From contig NC_088788.1 of NCBI RefSeq assembly GCF_949628265.1, forward strand, positions 17,546,001 through 17,610,000: DNA of 64,000 nucleotides. The letters run 5' to 3'. The notes under the pieces are model-generated. The model made no database searches. It was not told the DNA's origin and was given only the letters and a program-made list of their open reading frames with translations. The translations under genes and the position numbers were made by a program. Numbering within the stretch: position 1 is the stretch's first letter; each line of letters starts with the position of its first letter. Source of the DNA: Cloeon dipterum. Taxonomy: Eukaryota; Arthropoda; Insecta; Ephemeroptera; Baetidae. Positions 1 to 13,530 of this stretch are shown here, one piece after another.

Positions 1-960
1 CATGGATGAAATTGTCGCACCGCACACGTGTGTGGCATTGCCAGACGATGATTTTACTCTCTCTGCGTGCGGTCAATAAGTCGTACTTAATAAAAACCAC
101 CGTTTGATTTACTCTTTGAGCTCGCATCCGAAGAAATAATGTCACGTCATTTAAGGCAACGAAATCAAGGATTCCTGGCACACGCGCTCGTCAACGTCAA
201 CTTTCTTGAATGATTGCTGGAATTTCAAGCTCCATTAAATTGCTTGTTTATGCATTCAACTCTTCTCAAGAAAATTATTGTTTATTTTAATGCTCCGTTG
301 TTGATTTAATAATTGCTCTATACCTATTCTGCTGCAGCGTAAAATTTTATTCTTCAGGCTAATTAAAATCCAATATATATGTTACCAGAAGGAAAATTTA
401 GATCATAATTCTCAAACCCAAAAGGTCGCGACGAGGGGAACGAAAACCAAGCGAAAAATAATTGACATACCACAGTTTAACTGTCAAAGAAATTTGGTAA
501 ATTCGATAGTTAAATTTTTTTAACATATTATGTATCCTCTAAAAAAATCCTGAATTTTTAAGTGACAAACTAAGGATGGTAAAAATTTCAAAAAACTTAA
601 TTAAAAATGCTCTTTTTGTTATTTGGATTATAAATAAATTTTGTAAATCAAGGTTTCTCCACTTTTCTCTCTTTTTCACAGCATTTGCCAACGATTTTCT
701 CTACAGAAATGAGTAAATTGATTTGCCTTGCGATGCTTGGTCCAATAAATTGGCACTGCGGCGATCGATATTCGCGAGAGATGTGTCAATCGCGAAAACG
801 AGGTTAAAATGACACAATAAGTACATATGTATATTTTCTTATTGATCAGCACACGCTGTAAGTGCATTTGAATTCTCGCCCGTTTGATTAATTTGCTCAT
901 CTGAGCGTGCAAAAGCGCTCGTGGAGGGCATGCATACACATAAAAGGGTGCGTCGCGAGA
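1..960. other. AT-rich intergenic, no gene seen
   Basis: No open reading frame with coding character, no TATA plus short first exon of the kind used by the cluster, and no recognisable repeat was seen here. Confidence 0.5.
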
Positions 961-1092
<132 letters not shown>

Positions 1093-1920
1093 ATTGGTTG
1101 TCCAGCCTGGTCCGGCCCTCGTAATGCTGCGAGTGTGTCTCGTCTATTACGACAGTTTGTATGTACACCCGACGCACATTATGCAAATACCGGCTACGAG
1201 TCCACTCAAACGGATCGGACTGACGTGTGCAGTGCAGTTACAATAGAAATATGTATGCGCATATAGAGCGGCTGCCGCGCGTGGATACGCGGAGTAATGG
1301 GGCCATGCGATTGTCACTCGCAATTACCTCATCAACAACACCCTAATAACCCGCGATTGTTTGCACTTTTCGCTCTGGATGCTGGCTATTCACCGTGCTA
1401 TACATACATATGTAAAAAGATGCTGTGTGTGTGTGTGTGTGCGTGCGCGTACCTGCGGCCGCCGCGAAGCTGAGGCCAAGGTGTGACCTCAATCTCAAGA
1501 ATGGCAAAATATCGCCGGGTGTTAGCCCTCACTGCTTGCTTAATAAGCAGCGCCGGTTTTTTATTATATTTTACGACTGATGATGGCCATTTTCCTGTTC
1601 GCGAAATCTGAGATGTAAAAATAGCGGTGGCGGTTTTCGTAATGATTGGAACAACTTAACCATGGCTTTTGCATTTTAAAATGGATTGATACATAGGACA
1701 GCAGTTGAAATTAATTTTAATTGTTGAATAAAATTAACAGTATATAACTAATTTAATGATCTAGATATAAAATGTGCAACAATAAACTGAGGACCAAGTA
1801 AATAATAGTTTTTGTCAGATTTAAACGGCTATCTGTAATTTAAGGTTTTTCCCTACTTATAATATTGTGTTTAAAGAGTTAAAATTTAATATATGCTCAA
1901 TTTAATTTAATTATTTTGCA
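1093..1920. other. Intergenic, with a short dispersed sequence near 1470
   Basis: No gene seen. A sequence of about 45 bp at 1470-1515 (GAGGCCAAGGTGTGACCTCA and onward) recurs at about 3297-3345 with a few changes. It holds a TGACCTC half-site like those near several promoters further right. Confidence 0.4.
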
Positions 1921-2160
1921 AATCGGGCTGGGAGGCACACCAGCGCCGACTCGCCACTTGCTGGTTTTCGTAGCTTTCCAGCGACTTTAGGGACAAATGT
2001 GTCAATCACAAGCCTCGGTGCGAGGAGGCGAAAAAATGGCCACAAATGGGCCTGAGCTCCTCTGCGGCCACTCGGGCCCCATGTTATTTGCTCAGCGGTG
2101 TTATTGGGACCCGGTGCGAGCTCATAGACCACGGGATGAGCTGAGCTGTGAGGTTTAAAA
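1921..2160 (+). repeat. SINE-like repeat, copy 1 (3' part only)
   Basis: This GC-rich segment matches the right part of the copies at 14.6 and 44.8 kb: it starts at CGGGCTGGGAGGCACACC, continues with the GCGCCGACTC-like and TTTCCAGCG segments, and ends at the GAGGTTTAAAA stretch. The left about 150 bp of the family is missing, as expected for a 5'-truncated retroposed copy. No long A tail remains, so it is probably old. Confidence 0.75.
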
Positions 2161-4757
2161 TATAGGACCATATAAGCAACATTTATTTATTGATCCCTAG
2201 ATATTTTCCATCCAGATTTTTTCTGTTGTGTGCCGAGTTTAAATTCCTCTTATCAAGAACTGTTTACAAATAAATTTGGTAGAGCGAAAAAAGAGGATAA
2301 TAATTAACCAAATAACACATTTTACTGAACATCAATATAGGTCGAAAAATTTCAACAATTTTTATAACTATTTACCCTGTTCTCTTGACCCGGTTTTTTT
2401 AATTAAAATTCTCTGCTCTACATTTTCCTTTTTACTCGTTTTGGTTGGGTTGCGCAAGAATTAACTAGAGTCGTTGCTGAAGAAAAGGAGGAAAATGAAT
2501 CTTTCACGTTTACAGGCATTTATAATGAGTACGAAGTCAAGGATGGAAGAAAGAAGCCAATTCAAAAGCAAAACTAATTAATTGATTTTAAAAAGAACGA
2601 GGAGAGAGAATTCAATGTATCGATGTAATGAACAAAAAAAATGAAGCAAGTGACGATTGAGCGTTTGTGTTTTAAAATGCTTCATTTCCTTGACACTAAT
2701 ACTGAACATGAAAATAAACTTCTGAAGCACTTGCATGAAATTATGTCAATATCTATTAAATAGTATATAGGCATTTTCTATCAAATTAAAAATCGGAAAC
2801 AACAATTATGGTCAATTTTGCAAAATGATATTAACAAAAAATTTGATACTGCAATTTACTGATAATTTATTGTATTTTATTGTATATGACGAGAGCAAGA
2901 ATAAACAAATATAAAAATTCCTATTTTTCCATAAAAATTAAAACGTTTGCAGGAAAATTTGACTACTTAAAAACCAATTTATACCCACATAAAATGGCTC
3001 TAAATATTTTCAGAAACTAATAATTTTAAAATCAATGGTATTCATTGATTGGTGAAAAAATGTGGTAAAGTAAATTTTGAATTTGCAATGAAATTTCTTC
3101 TTAATGCCTTCATTAATTTTGCAATGCATATTAGTTAATTGAATTACGTACCATGGTGTTGGGGTAACGAAAAACATCCAAGCTTTATAGTATAATATCG
3201 AAATAAATTTGACCCTCTCTGCGAACCTACAGCATACTGGATTGAGTATCATCTGCGATCAAGCGAGACCACCTTGCGAACTGATGGCGCAGAAGGCAGA
3301 GGCCAAATGTGTGACCTCAATCTCGAGAATGGCAATAACACGGGGCAAAATAAAGCACTTGCCCAATAATAACAATGCAGTGGCCATCAGCGAAAATATT
3401 TCCTTAAATGTTTACCTACTAAGTAGGTGTGACATTAGTGATGCCTAATTAACAAACAAGTAATTATTTCCTCGAAGTTTACTGTAATTATTTTACAAGC
3501 TGCGCGTAATTTTGCAAAATTTTCCTCGTTATTTCGTTTCTCAAATCCAGGAAAAAATAAAAATCATTCACCGTCGTCAGATCGCAATGAAATTGTTCGG
3601 GGCTGTAAAACGAGTTTCATTACCTGCTGTTAAGTGAGGAAATCGTGCTGCCGCGCGTTGCTAAAACAGCAATAATTGAAACCTCTCATTTTAGTAATAT
3701 TATCGAACATCAAACAAAAGCAGCAATCTGCTCTCATAACCGTTTTCTGCGTTGAAATAACTCTAAGGGAAAGAGCACAGAGTGAAACAATATCATAAAT
3801 TTTACTACATATACCAGCTGTTCACTCTTACTCTCTCACGTCTCGACGTCGCGCATCCTTTAATCCGCGCGACATAAACACATACTTAACACGCCTGTTT
3901 ATAATAACATCATCACAACGTGTTTGTTTATTTACACCGAGTGTGCGTAATGAATGATTCTCGCTGTGATTGATAAATCTCTCTCTGACCCGATTCCCGC
4001 GAGAAGGATGAATAATTTCAGATGCAACGTTAGGCAAATAGTCTTGAAAAATGACTTTCTTTTTTTGGAAATAGCCTGAATAAATCAAAAACTTGATTGA
4101 AGAAATTTTAACAGAAATCCCCATTTTAACGGTTTGTGAATCTGGAAAATGTTGCCATTTTTCTGCTGATTTAAATTTGTTATTTCTTGCACACATCAAA
4201 CGTGCTTTTTAATTAATTTTTTTCATTGGCAGTTTAAATCAATTCTATTTTTCATAACATCGCCTTTAAAAAATTCAGATATACATTTTAAAAATTTTAC
4301 TGCAAAACTTTTCACTATCCATGAAAACAAATTTTACTGAAATCAATTTCTTGGCCATAAAAATATCTACTATATAGACTTCCATGTTTCAAAAATTGAT
4401 TTTTTAGGAATTTTCAAGACGATTTGGGTAAAAGTTTGATGCTTTTTTGTTCTTAGAAATCTGCAAACCTATATTGGCACACGAGCCGAAGTCGTAAAAT
4501 CCATATAGCGAATAGATTGCAACTGTGACAATATCGACTTTCCTGCCGCTGGACCAGTACGAGTATAATTAAATTGATTAAGTAAACATAATGATGATGA
4601 TAGACCAAATTAAATAGCCTTTCCTGCTGCCGTGCCGTCGAGAGTGAGAGCGTTTTGCAGAGAGGGGCAAAGGTGTAGCTGACGCGAGATCTGCTCCAAT
4701 CTGGCTGCGGTAGAGAGACGCGCCTTCGAACCCCTTCCCTGAGATCAGGATGGCAGG
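2161..4757. other. AT-rich intergenic
   Basis: No gene seen. It holds the second copy of the about 45-bp dispersed sequence (3297-3345). The 140 bp before the next TATA box are less AT-rich and are probably upstream promoter sequence. Confidence 0.4.
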
Positions 4758-4765
4758 TATAAAAG
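4758..4765 (+). promoter_or_regulatory. TATA box of the 4.8 kb cuticular gene
   Basis: TATAAAAG lies 52 nt before the start codon, in the context CAGGTATAAAA that also precedes the genes at 12.8 and 32.6 kb. Confidence 0.85.
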
Positions 4766-4816
4766 GGTCTGCGACCCAAAGGGAGGCACGCTTCTGTCTA
4801 CAGAACTATAGCAACC

Positions 4817-5505
4817 ATGTACAAGCTGGTGAGTAAACGTCCAAGTCTTTTCTGGCTTGGGTTTAAATTACTACTTGAGACTTAAAAAAATTCACTGAAA
4901 GTGATGGTGTAAATGCTTATAACTTTTTTAATTCGTTTATTTCACGTTGCAAAAATTCTTTGGATTATTTTTCTAATTTTTTTAAATACACTTCTAAGGT
5001 ATGTACCTGAAAACTTTAATTGAAAAGTAGCAACCTCAAACAATACGAAATTTAAATAGAATTAATTTTTCTTCCCATTTAACTCTCTCGAAAACTAAAT
5101 TTTTGTCTTGCTGATTTTAATCAAAATTATCCGTTTTAGATCCTCCTGTCCGCCCTCGTGGCCGTCGCCTCCGCTGGATTGTTGCACACTGCCCCCGTCG
5201 TGGTGCCCGCCGCCGTGAGCCACGCCACCGTGGTGAGGACCCACTCCGCCATCGTGCACCCCTCCCCCATCGTCAAGGCCGTGCCCGTCGTGCACGCTGC
5301 CCCCGTTGTTCACGCTGCCCCCGTCGTCAGGGCTGTCCCCGTTGTGCACGCTGCCCCCGTCGTCCACGCCGTCCGCACCCACGTGCCCGTGATCCGCACC
5401 CACGCCGTCCCCCTCGTGCACCACGCCCCCGTTGTGCACCATTCCCCCATCGTGCACACCGGTGTCGCCTACGCCGCCCACGCTCCCGTCGTCCGCGTCC
5501 TCTAA
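4817..5505 (+). CDS. Low-complexity His/Val-rich cuticular protein (125 aa)
   Basis: The coding exons are 4817-4828 (MYKL) and 5140-5505, joined in phase 0 across a 311-nt GTGAGT/AG intron. The protein has a signal peptide (MYKL followed by ILLSALVAVASAG), then repeats built on APVVHAAPVV and AVPVVHAAPVVHAV with HTHVPVIRTHAV, rich in Val, His, Ala and Pro and without Cys. No chitin-binding R&R domain is visible. The composition matches the Val/Ala/Pro low-complexity cuticular proteins of insects, which are secreted by epidermis into the cuticle; that role is inferred. The start is fixed by the TATA box 52 nt upstream and by the same 4-codon first exon in the neighbours. An AATAAA lies at 5685-5690. 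It could also be named neuropeptide-like or retinin-like, since such names are used for similar sequences. Confidence 0.87.
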
Positions 5506-5690
5506 GAACTTTTCACACTGCCCCCTGTGCTGACTGAGTGATAATTTATTTTGTATATTGAATGAAAATCCACCCTTTTGCACCCCTACAACGAATACAC
5601 ACACTCACTGCGTATAGTTCCATCCTTTGAATCTCAAGTGTTGCGCAACCAAGTGCAACGCTGCACGCTGATGCTCAAACTGTGAATAAA

Positions 5691-7632
5691 CCAAATTTTC
5701 ACTGACCAACAAACATTGCTTTTTCATTTTGCTCTCATTTAAACAATCTTCCACGCAGCTTTCGGGGGCTCACGGCGGGATTTTCACTCAAACCTGCTTT
5801 TGGTGTGACAATTATTGAATTTAATTTTGCAATTTTTATAAGCGAAATTTTTCCTGATATTTTTTTACATTTTTAATCTGAACGTAGCACCTAACTACAC
5901 AAAAACTCTAAAAAAGAATTTAAACTCATAAGAAACATTTTAATTACATATTGGGTCATGTAAATGAAACTTACTTAAGTTGCTTGGATGAAGGATTTCT
6001 GGCCATTTTTGCAATTAAAACATAGTTGGGATAGATTGTTGAGTAAAAACTGCTTTTTGGAATTAAATTTTTAGCGATTAACAACAAGAATTTTCAAACT
6101 CTATAGTGCCAACCAAAGTTAAACTTTAGGGGGTCTTTAAGATTTTTCATTTCTAGCGCTAAAAATACATTATATAGTTTTATTTTTCCAACGAAGACGT
6201 AAATTATGATGTCTTTTAGTTAGAAACTAAAATTTCCCCTTTGATTGACGTGAGGCAACATTTAAATTATAAAAAAATGTCCAGAAGAGAATAATTAATG
6301 AAATTGACCAAACACATTTTCTGGGCAATTTTTCAACTTTGAATTTATTTTGATATTTTTTAAACATTTCAATGCCAGCTAAACAATCTTGAAAAATTCT
6401 TATCCCATCTAGAGATTCAACATTTGAAATTTTTGAATTTGGTCTAGACTTGTTTGTCCCATAAATGTTTTAGCTTCATTTTAACACATAATAATATAAT
6501 AGTGTTTTCACCAAATCAAGCACAGATTAAATTTATAAAAAATCAATCTATTAGAACCTTTCCAACAAAAAGTTATTTCCCTTTGAAGTTAATTTACTTC
6601 CTTTATATTTATTTTAATTAATTTTCTATTAAAAATTCCAGTTCAGATAGTTCCATTTAATCTTGGCCACATTTCTGCAAGGAAATATAAGGCTTACGAG
6701 AGGAAAGTGCTATAATCATTCACTTCGTCAACGCGTTTATCTGCAATTAGTTTCACTCCGCTGCAAACACATCTGTCTGAATGCATAAACAATATTAACA
6801 CACACGCGTATCGCAAGAGGTGCGATTCTACTTGATTTTATATAAACACTCGCGGCCGGATTAAAAGTCCGTTAAGCGAAGTCTAACGCAATGCTGATTA
6901 GGAAAGCGCGTTTTTAAACCCAGGAAGCGATTATTTTGAGCTAGCGAGTTTCATCACACGGGAGAGGAAAACATATATCTGTGCAGGTCCACTCGATTTC
7001 TCAATCGCCGCGTTTGGAGATGATTGTCGGTTTTCACCCGTCCGACACAAAACCTGTGCGGCAGCCTTGACAGCCCAAATTACACGCGGCGCGCCCCCTC
7101 CTGCGGTCCGAATTTATCGCAATTCCACTGAATGAATAGAGTGGACTTTATTTTTGGAAAAATTACGCTGACCGTCTCTGCAATCAGCACACACGCAGCG
7201 CCAGCTCCTTGTAATTTGGCCTACTTGTTCGCTTGGGGTTTCTGTGTCTGGGCCAACGCGTGGGCAGCGCAACAACAATCTTCGCAATTTTATTTCTTTC
7301 GTAGTTTAGATTGAGGAAAAATATGCCAAATCCAAATAGTTGCGAGATTTTTTTAAACGAAATTGTGCTTGAGAGAATACACAAAAGAAAGAAGAAGAAT
7401 ACGGGAATAACGTTATATTATTTTTAAAAAAGAAAAAATTGTGATAAGTATTAAAAATGTATTTTTCAGCCATGATTTAAAATTTAATAGTATGATTTAA
7501 CTGGATAGATTAGTGGAATCGCAACCAAATTTTTATAGGGATATAATTTTAAACAGATTTTTTATTTTTATATTTCTCTATTTTGAAAATTAATAAATTT
7601 ACCGGTCCAATAATAACAACATTAAATTTCAG
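5691..7632. other. AT-rich intergenic
   Basis: No gene seen. I searched for a TATA box followed by a 4-5 codon first exon with a GT donor that could belong to the exon at 7633 and found no convincing one. A TATAAACA near 6840 is followed by an ATG that meets a stop within nine codons. Confidence 0.4.
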
Positions 7633-7803
7633 GTCCAGACTTACAAAGTGAAGGCCCCTAAGGTGCATTTGATTCCGTTCCTGTCCCTCAAGGTGAAGGC
7701 CCCCAAGGTGAAGGCCGTGCCCGTTGTCCACCACAGCCCTGTCCTCGTGCACCACGCAACGCCAGTGTACCACCACGCATCGCCAGTCTACCTCATCCAT
7801 TAA
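7633..7803 (+). pseudogene. Orphan terminal exon of a Val/Lys/His-rich cuticular protein
   Basis: After a TTTCAG acceptor, 56 codons read VQTYKVKAPKVHLIPFLSLK and then alternate KVKAPKV, PVVHHSPVLVHH and PVYHH units, ending in a stop at 7801-7803; AATAAA follows at 7904-7909. The codons have the GC-rich third positions of the neighbouring cuticular exons, so it was clearly coding. No signal-peptide exon or promoter was found upstream, unlike every other member. Either the 5' exons were lost (a relic) or they lie far upstream with an unusual structure. YKVKAPKV resembles the YKVAVKAPVV block of the 42-52 kb genes. The status as pseudogene is tentative. Confidence 0.55.
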
Positions 7804-7909
7804 ATATTCCACGAATACATTATTTATTTTGAATGTAAATATGATTATGCAAGCTGCATAGTTATTTATTTGTATTTTGTAAAAAGCAATAATTTATAAG
7901 CAGAATAAA

Positions 7910-10900
7910 TACCATGCGATCAAAATGATTTTCCATCCATCATATGCACCGTTTATTATTTTTTAATGAATAATATATGTCTCTTGAATTGTTATGCCCT
8001 GTTGATTAAATGTGCAAATTATTTTTAAAATTGATAAATATAGAATAATCAATTAATTAGCAAATCAAGCGTTCACTTTCACTTTATTTATAAATTTTGT
8101 ATCTTTGTCATGATTTGAAAGCACTCGTCATTAAGGAAACATTTTGCACGAAGAGTTAACTTAGCGTGAAAAATTGAGTTCAATAACTATCAGAAACTTC
8201 ACATCACTAGGGCTGTGAATTTACGATTTTTTTACGCTAAATAGTCGAGCATTTAGAGGCTATTTTTTGGTGCATAATAGACCGTTTTAGATGTTTGCTC
8301 AGTATAACCTTTCTCGATCAATAAAAACCATAGAACCAAAACATCTAACTCTATATTTAACTCGATGAAAATGTCATATCCTCACAAAGTATTGCACGAA
8401 TTAAATAAATGTATTTTAGGTTCTAAATTTAACTTATTATTTTTTCGCAATATTGTAACATAGAAACTTTTAGTTTGGTTTTCTTCTCTTTTCGAACGAA
8501 TTGAATACCATTTTATTCGTAATGATAGGAATCATTTAATTTCATAACATTTATTTGACTATGTTATCAAATTATTCTTGCATATGCCATCAAAAAAGAA
8601 AAGACAAATTAGTGTTTCCCATGTAATAGAGATTTGCGAATTATTTAAAACGCTAGTGAGTAGCTAGATTTTATTTTTGAATTTAAACCCCAAAGAAATA
8701 AAAACTGAACAGTATTATGTCTAAAAATAGCATCAAACTCGACTTACGCATGAAGTAAAAATAATTTGATTGGAAACCCGATCAAAATTAATTACGGACT
8801 AAAATGTTAGTAAAATTTCCTTACGCGAAACGGACTTTTAAATGGTTTGAGATGTGGTTTAAATGGATCAAATACGTAATAATTTGAGGGTCCCTTTTGA
8901 CGGTAGGAAACTCATTGTCAGAAAAAAAATATTCGATCGTCTTAAATACACAGTCATTCACTTCAAAATCATAAAAGGTTCGACAGTATTGCATAAAATG
9001 AATGATTTCGTGATTTTATATCACCCATTTCCACTTTACTTAAATTTGTATAGAATGGATTGTACAAAAAATGATCAGCGCTGTCGTTAGACATGGCGGC
9101 AGCTTGGATTTGTGAACAAAAGCTTCATTCAATTCTGTGGGAACAATATTCTTTTGTATTATCCATGCCTTTTAAAAAGAGGTGCGATAACAGGAAAAAC
9201 GTGCCTTTGAAACACGTTTTCGTATTTTGGATGATATAATTTTTTCGTCAATAATCCACAATGAAAGCAATCAATACGGAGTGTAGCTTTGCGTCAGATA
9301 AGTTATTTGAATGTTATGCAACTTGCTTAACTCCAGAATGAAGCTTTTTGCCGATGTTGCTAGTCCTTCGCTGAATAAAATACAAGCGTGCGCGCGCCTT
9401 TCAATAATCTGGTGTTCCTCCATAGGCTCCATTGTAAGATACACATATAGAGATGCTGTAAATTAGAAACTACACAGACTTAAGGTGTCTTATTGTATCG
9501 AAGGAAAAAGGAATATATTTATGGAAATTAATGTTAATATTTAAATTAAATAAAAATATTAACGAATAAAAATCGCACAAATTTTGACCATTTGGTTTTT
9601 CCTAAAAAATCAGTAAGACAATTCCGATTTTTCACTAAATGAGTGATATTTTATGTAACTCTTTTTTATTCATAAAAATTGACAACAATATGTGCAGGAG
9701 AAACGCTCAGAGAAAACATTATAATATATTTTCTTAATTTTTCAATATTTGAAAATGAAAATAATTGGTTAAGCTATTTAAATATTTATGTAGATCTCGG
9801 TCTCCAGAGCTCTGCAAAAACATTTGAAATTATCAGAACGCTTTTCTTCATCGTTGATTAGTTTAAAGGAATAAAACCTGTGCAAAATCAAAATAAACAT
9901 TTAGTTTAAAATTTTTTATAAGGTTTTCAGTTATTTCTTATTTCTGGACATGCTTGGGGAAAAATTGGGTTAATTTCCACCCTTTTGTCTATCTCGACAA
10001 TCGCAGTCACAAAAAGCAAATACCAATTTGTTCTACAGCAGAGAGCATCTAAGCGTTTTTAAAATATTAAAAAATCATTACTGCTGAGTTAAATCATTAA
10101 TCAAGTTAAAAATTTCAAACTTTGACAGCCTATATTATTTATTGTCTTAAAACAAATTTTTGCACCCGTTGATGGAACCATTATTTACATTTTCGGCTAT
10201 TCACTTACAAAAAAGTTAACCATACCCCCCACTGCGTAAAAAGTAGTAGCGAGAAACACAATCTTCTCATGGTCAAGTCACTAATCACGACTCCTTATAT
10301 CCATAATGCTCAGGCTTTATTAGCCCAAAGAGCTATATAGTGCAATAAAAAACCTCATGTATTCAAGATGAAGTCGGATATATATGTAAATCTAAAATAG
10401 CACTACGGAAGTTGTGCGGATGAAGGTGCAACAGAGGAAAGCTTTGTGTGCTTGTCTAGGGAAATCATGATTAATATATGCGATTCGATAGAGCTGACGC
10501 ACAAACATCCGTAGTAACAGTTTTTTGCTCTCATATGTGCAATAATGAACTTTACTCAGAATAATCAAAATGAAAATTTAAAATTATTTATTGGTTTTGT
10601 AGTCACATGCTCATGTTTATTAACACGTGTTTCATTTTAACGAATTCATAAAAATGTGACATGTGTCCTGTGACACCTGAACGAGTGAGCCGCAAATGTG
10701 ATGAACTAATTAACTTGTACGTACCATTCACTCCCATTTCCTAGAAAGTGGGTCTGAAGCTGCTAAAGCAAAAGAGAAGAGCAGTAAACGATATAATATT
10801 ATAACTTTATTTATCTTATAAATTCATATACATATTGTGTTTTGTAAAGTATTTTCTATTGTTTTGCAGGTTTTATGATAAGGCAAGTCTAATTTAATGA

Positions 10901-12724
10901 TCTATATAATGCCCTTATTTAGTTTTTAAAATAGTTTTGATATTTTAAAACGCATACTACCCTGGCAGTTTTGGTTAGTGTAATTTAAACTTATGAGAAA
11001 AAATGAAAACCAAATTACACGCATGTTCCTTTGAGATTGTGAGCGTTCATTATGATTTAAATAGACTCTTTTTGCTCATCTGCTTAATCAACAATTTTCA
11101 CAAAATTACTAAAAATGAATTAAACCCGGTCAAGATTTAATTAAATAACTCTGAAATCAACGAGGGCGAAGTTGTGTTATTAATTTACCACGGGAGAATG
11201 CAACAAATCTTGAATTAAAATTTGTTTTCAAGAAAAAATAAATTGCCCAAAGAGTGTAAACTGCATAGTAGCGTGTGGGTTTTGTTTTCCTGACTGACAT
11301 CGCTTCCGGGCATATCAGACGCGGAAGATCAGCATACACAATGTGATAAATCAAAATCCCTTTTGACTACGCAGTTTTGCATTAAAAAATTTCAAGGAGG
11401 AGTGATGCAAGCTAGACAGAGCTAGATGGCTATAAAGGTCACTCTAAATTTGAAAATAAAAAAAAAACGCCAGAAACTAGGCACACACGTTGACTGTAGA
11501 AATAAATAAAAATACAATAAAACAAATCTTCATTCGCACGTTTCTTCGCACAAAAAGATGCCTCGTGTTTCAGTTCAATTTTCCTGACGTGAGTGATGTG
11601 TGGCGTGTAATTGTCGGTATCATTTTGAAACATTATTATCCTTCCCAGCCACTCTAAGGTGTATAATTGCAGACACTCCTTTCGCTCTCGAGCAATCAAG
11701 AAAATTCGCGTCGTCATTGAAACAGAAGCAAAGCACAGAAGCCGGAAAGCAGCACACAGCATCACGCGGCAATAAACGAGACTAAAGCAGCAGGAAACAC
11801 AAATGTCAAAAAGTTTCTGCGCAGCCAAGCATGCAATTCAAGCCTGGAAACAATTCCAGCGCAAATCACGTGCCACATTTAAAAGCGGACGAGTGCTGAC
11901 AATTGCAAGATAGTTGTCTTTTCCTTGAGAATATTGACAGTCTGTCTGAGTTCATTTTTTAGTCAGAAATGCCATTTTCAATTTAAATTAATTGCAAATA
12001 TTTTGACATTTAAATCCTTGATACAAGAATTTAGCAATAAAAATAGCATTTAAATTGCACAGTTTATTTGATTATATATCCTATATATGTATTAAAATGA
12101 AATCCAGCCCTTTTAACGTGCCATATAGAATAATAAAATATTTAAAGATCCAAAATTTTAAAATTTTATTTTGCTTGATAGTTTGACTTATCCTGACTTA
12201 TTTTACTGGGCCGTCACTGCAGACCCTGAGAATATTTAATAAATTAAATAAAATAAAAATCAATGCAATATTTTCGAGTGCAAATAAAAATGTAGACTAA
12301 ATTTATAAAAACTATAGACTAGAACTTTCACAATTTTAAAAATGCCGGATTTTTTGTGTTTTCTCTTAAATTCTGTTTTTGGATCATTCCCATAATTTAT
12401 GAGATATGTAATAAAAAATTGATAAAACCAACACTTAATGCACAATCAAGCGAGTGGCTGCCCTTTGTGGTCCCACTTTAATGTCAAGAATAGTCCTAGA
12501 GTCCTACAAATAAATGAAGTATTGTTTATTTTATCAAGTGGCGTGCAGGAATAATTAGAAAAAAAATGATGAGCTACGCACGAATTTGAGAGAATGCGCG
12601 CGGGCGATGCGGACTATCGCGTGGTCGGCCTTGGACGCCGAAAAGTGCTGCAAGGTCTCGGGCGTTAGATTGTTTTCTGCATTTGTGGGGGAGACGAAGA
12701 AACGCACCCGGAAATTATCTCAGG
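7910..12724. other. Long AT-rich intergenic region
   Basis: Nearly 5 kb in which I see no credible gene. Reading frames here are short, AT-rich and without cuticular or other recognisable composition. The 180 bp before the next promoter (12540-12720) are richer in GC and probably regulatory. Confidence 0.4.
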
Positions 12725-12731
12725 TATAAAA
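12725..12731 (+). promoter_or_regulatory. TATA box of the 12.8 kb gene
   Basis: TATAAAA in the context TCAGGTATAAAACTG lies 57 nt before the ATG. A TCAGAC sequence near 12771, about 45 nt downstream of it, resembles an arthropod initiator. Confidence 0.82.
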
Positions 12732-12787
12732 CTGCGGCGCCGGGACGGACACAGCATTCTGTCTCTGCAGTCAGACCTCAAAGCATC

Positions 12788-13530
12788 ATGTACAAGCTGG
12801 TGAGTAAACAAACACACACGCATATTTCGCCGCGTAATATGTCAGCAGGCTTTGGCCGGCCGACGTAACCACGCTGGACCTGCCGCTGACAGCGGGCTTG
12901 TTTTGTAAGCGCGGACAAAACGCGGCTGACGCAATTCTCTTCTTGTGGACAAACAATGTACATCAAAACGGCGCAGGATGGCTCGCCCTTCTTGTCACAA
13001 ACACTCACTTGCGCTTTTCTTTGACTGAAAGTCACCCTGAAATTTTTCTTGCAGAGAAATCTTCATTTTTTTTTGTAATTTTCATATATTTTCTTTTAAT
13101 ATATTTGGCTGCTCTAAACTTTTTCATATTTTTACACATTTACAAAAAAAGTCCTGAAATGTGGAGTTTTGCTTTCAGCTCAAGATCACTTTATTTTTTC
13201 TCTGTTTGATTTTTAAAACATTACAAACAATTTATCCATTTTTGCCCTTTCTAAATTTTCCCGAATTTCCAGGTTGTCTTCGCCGCCCTGGTCGCCGTGG
13301 CCGCCGCCGGAGTGTTGATTCCCGCACCCCAAACCCTGGCCTACAGCTCTCCTGCCCTTTCGATCCACCCGTCACCTCTGCTGCGCAGCGCTCCGATTGC
13401 CCACATCGCCGCCCCCCTGGCCTACTCGCCGTCCATCCTGCGCTCGAGCACCGCCTGGGGCAACGCCGCCTGGGCCCCCGGAGTGACCTACGCCTCCGCC
13501 ATCCACGCCGCGCCCGCCCTCTACCTGTAA
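12788..13530 (+). CDS. Ala/Pro/Ser-rich small secreted cuticular-type protein (89 aa)
   Basis: The exons are 12788-12799 (MYKL) and 13273-13530, joined in phase 0 over a 473-nt intron. The signal peptide (MYKL, then VVFAALVAVAAAG) is followed by an APQTLAYSSPALSIHPSP segment, AHIAAPLAYSPSILRSS, and an ending AIHAAPALYL. It is less repetitive than its neighbours and contains two Trp in its last third (AWGNAAWAPG). AATAAA is at 13810-13815. The shared MYKL exon and the CAGGTATAAAA promoter tie it to the 4.8 kb gene. A role in cuticle is inferred from composition and cluster membership. Confidence 0.85.

Noticed and set aside
5095-5604. Gly/Asp/His-rich frame antisense to the 4.8 kb gene, and similar antisense frames over most cuticular exons
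   Set aside because: Second exons rich in GCC, CCC and GTC codons automatically give stop-free Gly/Asp/Ser-rich frames on the other strand; these have no promoter, start exon or splice logic.
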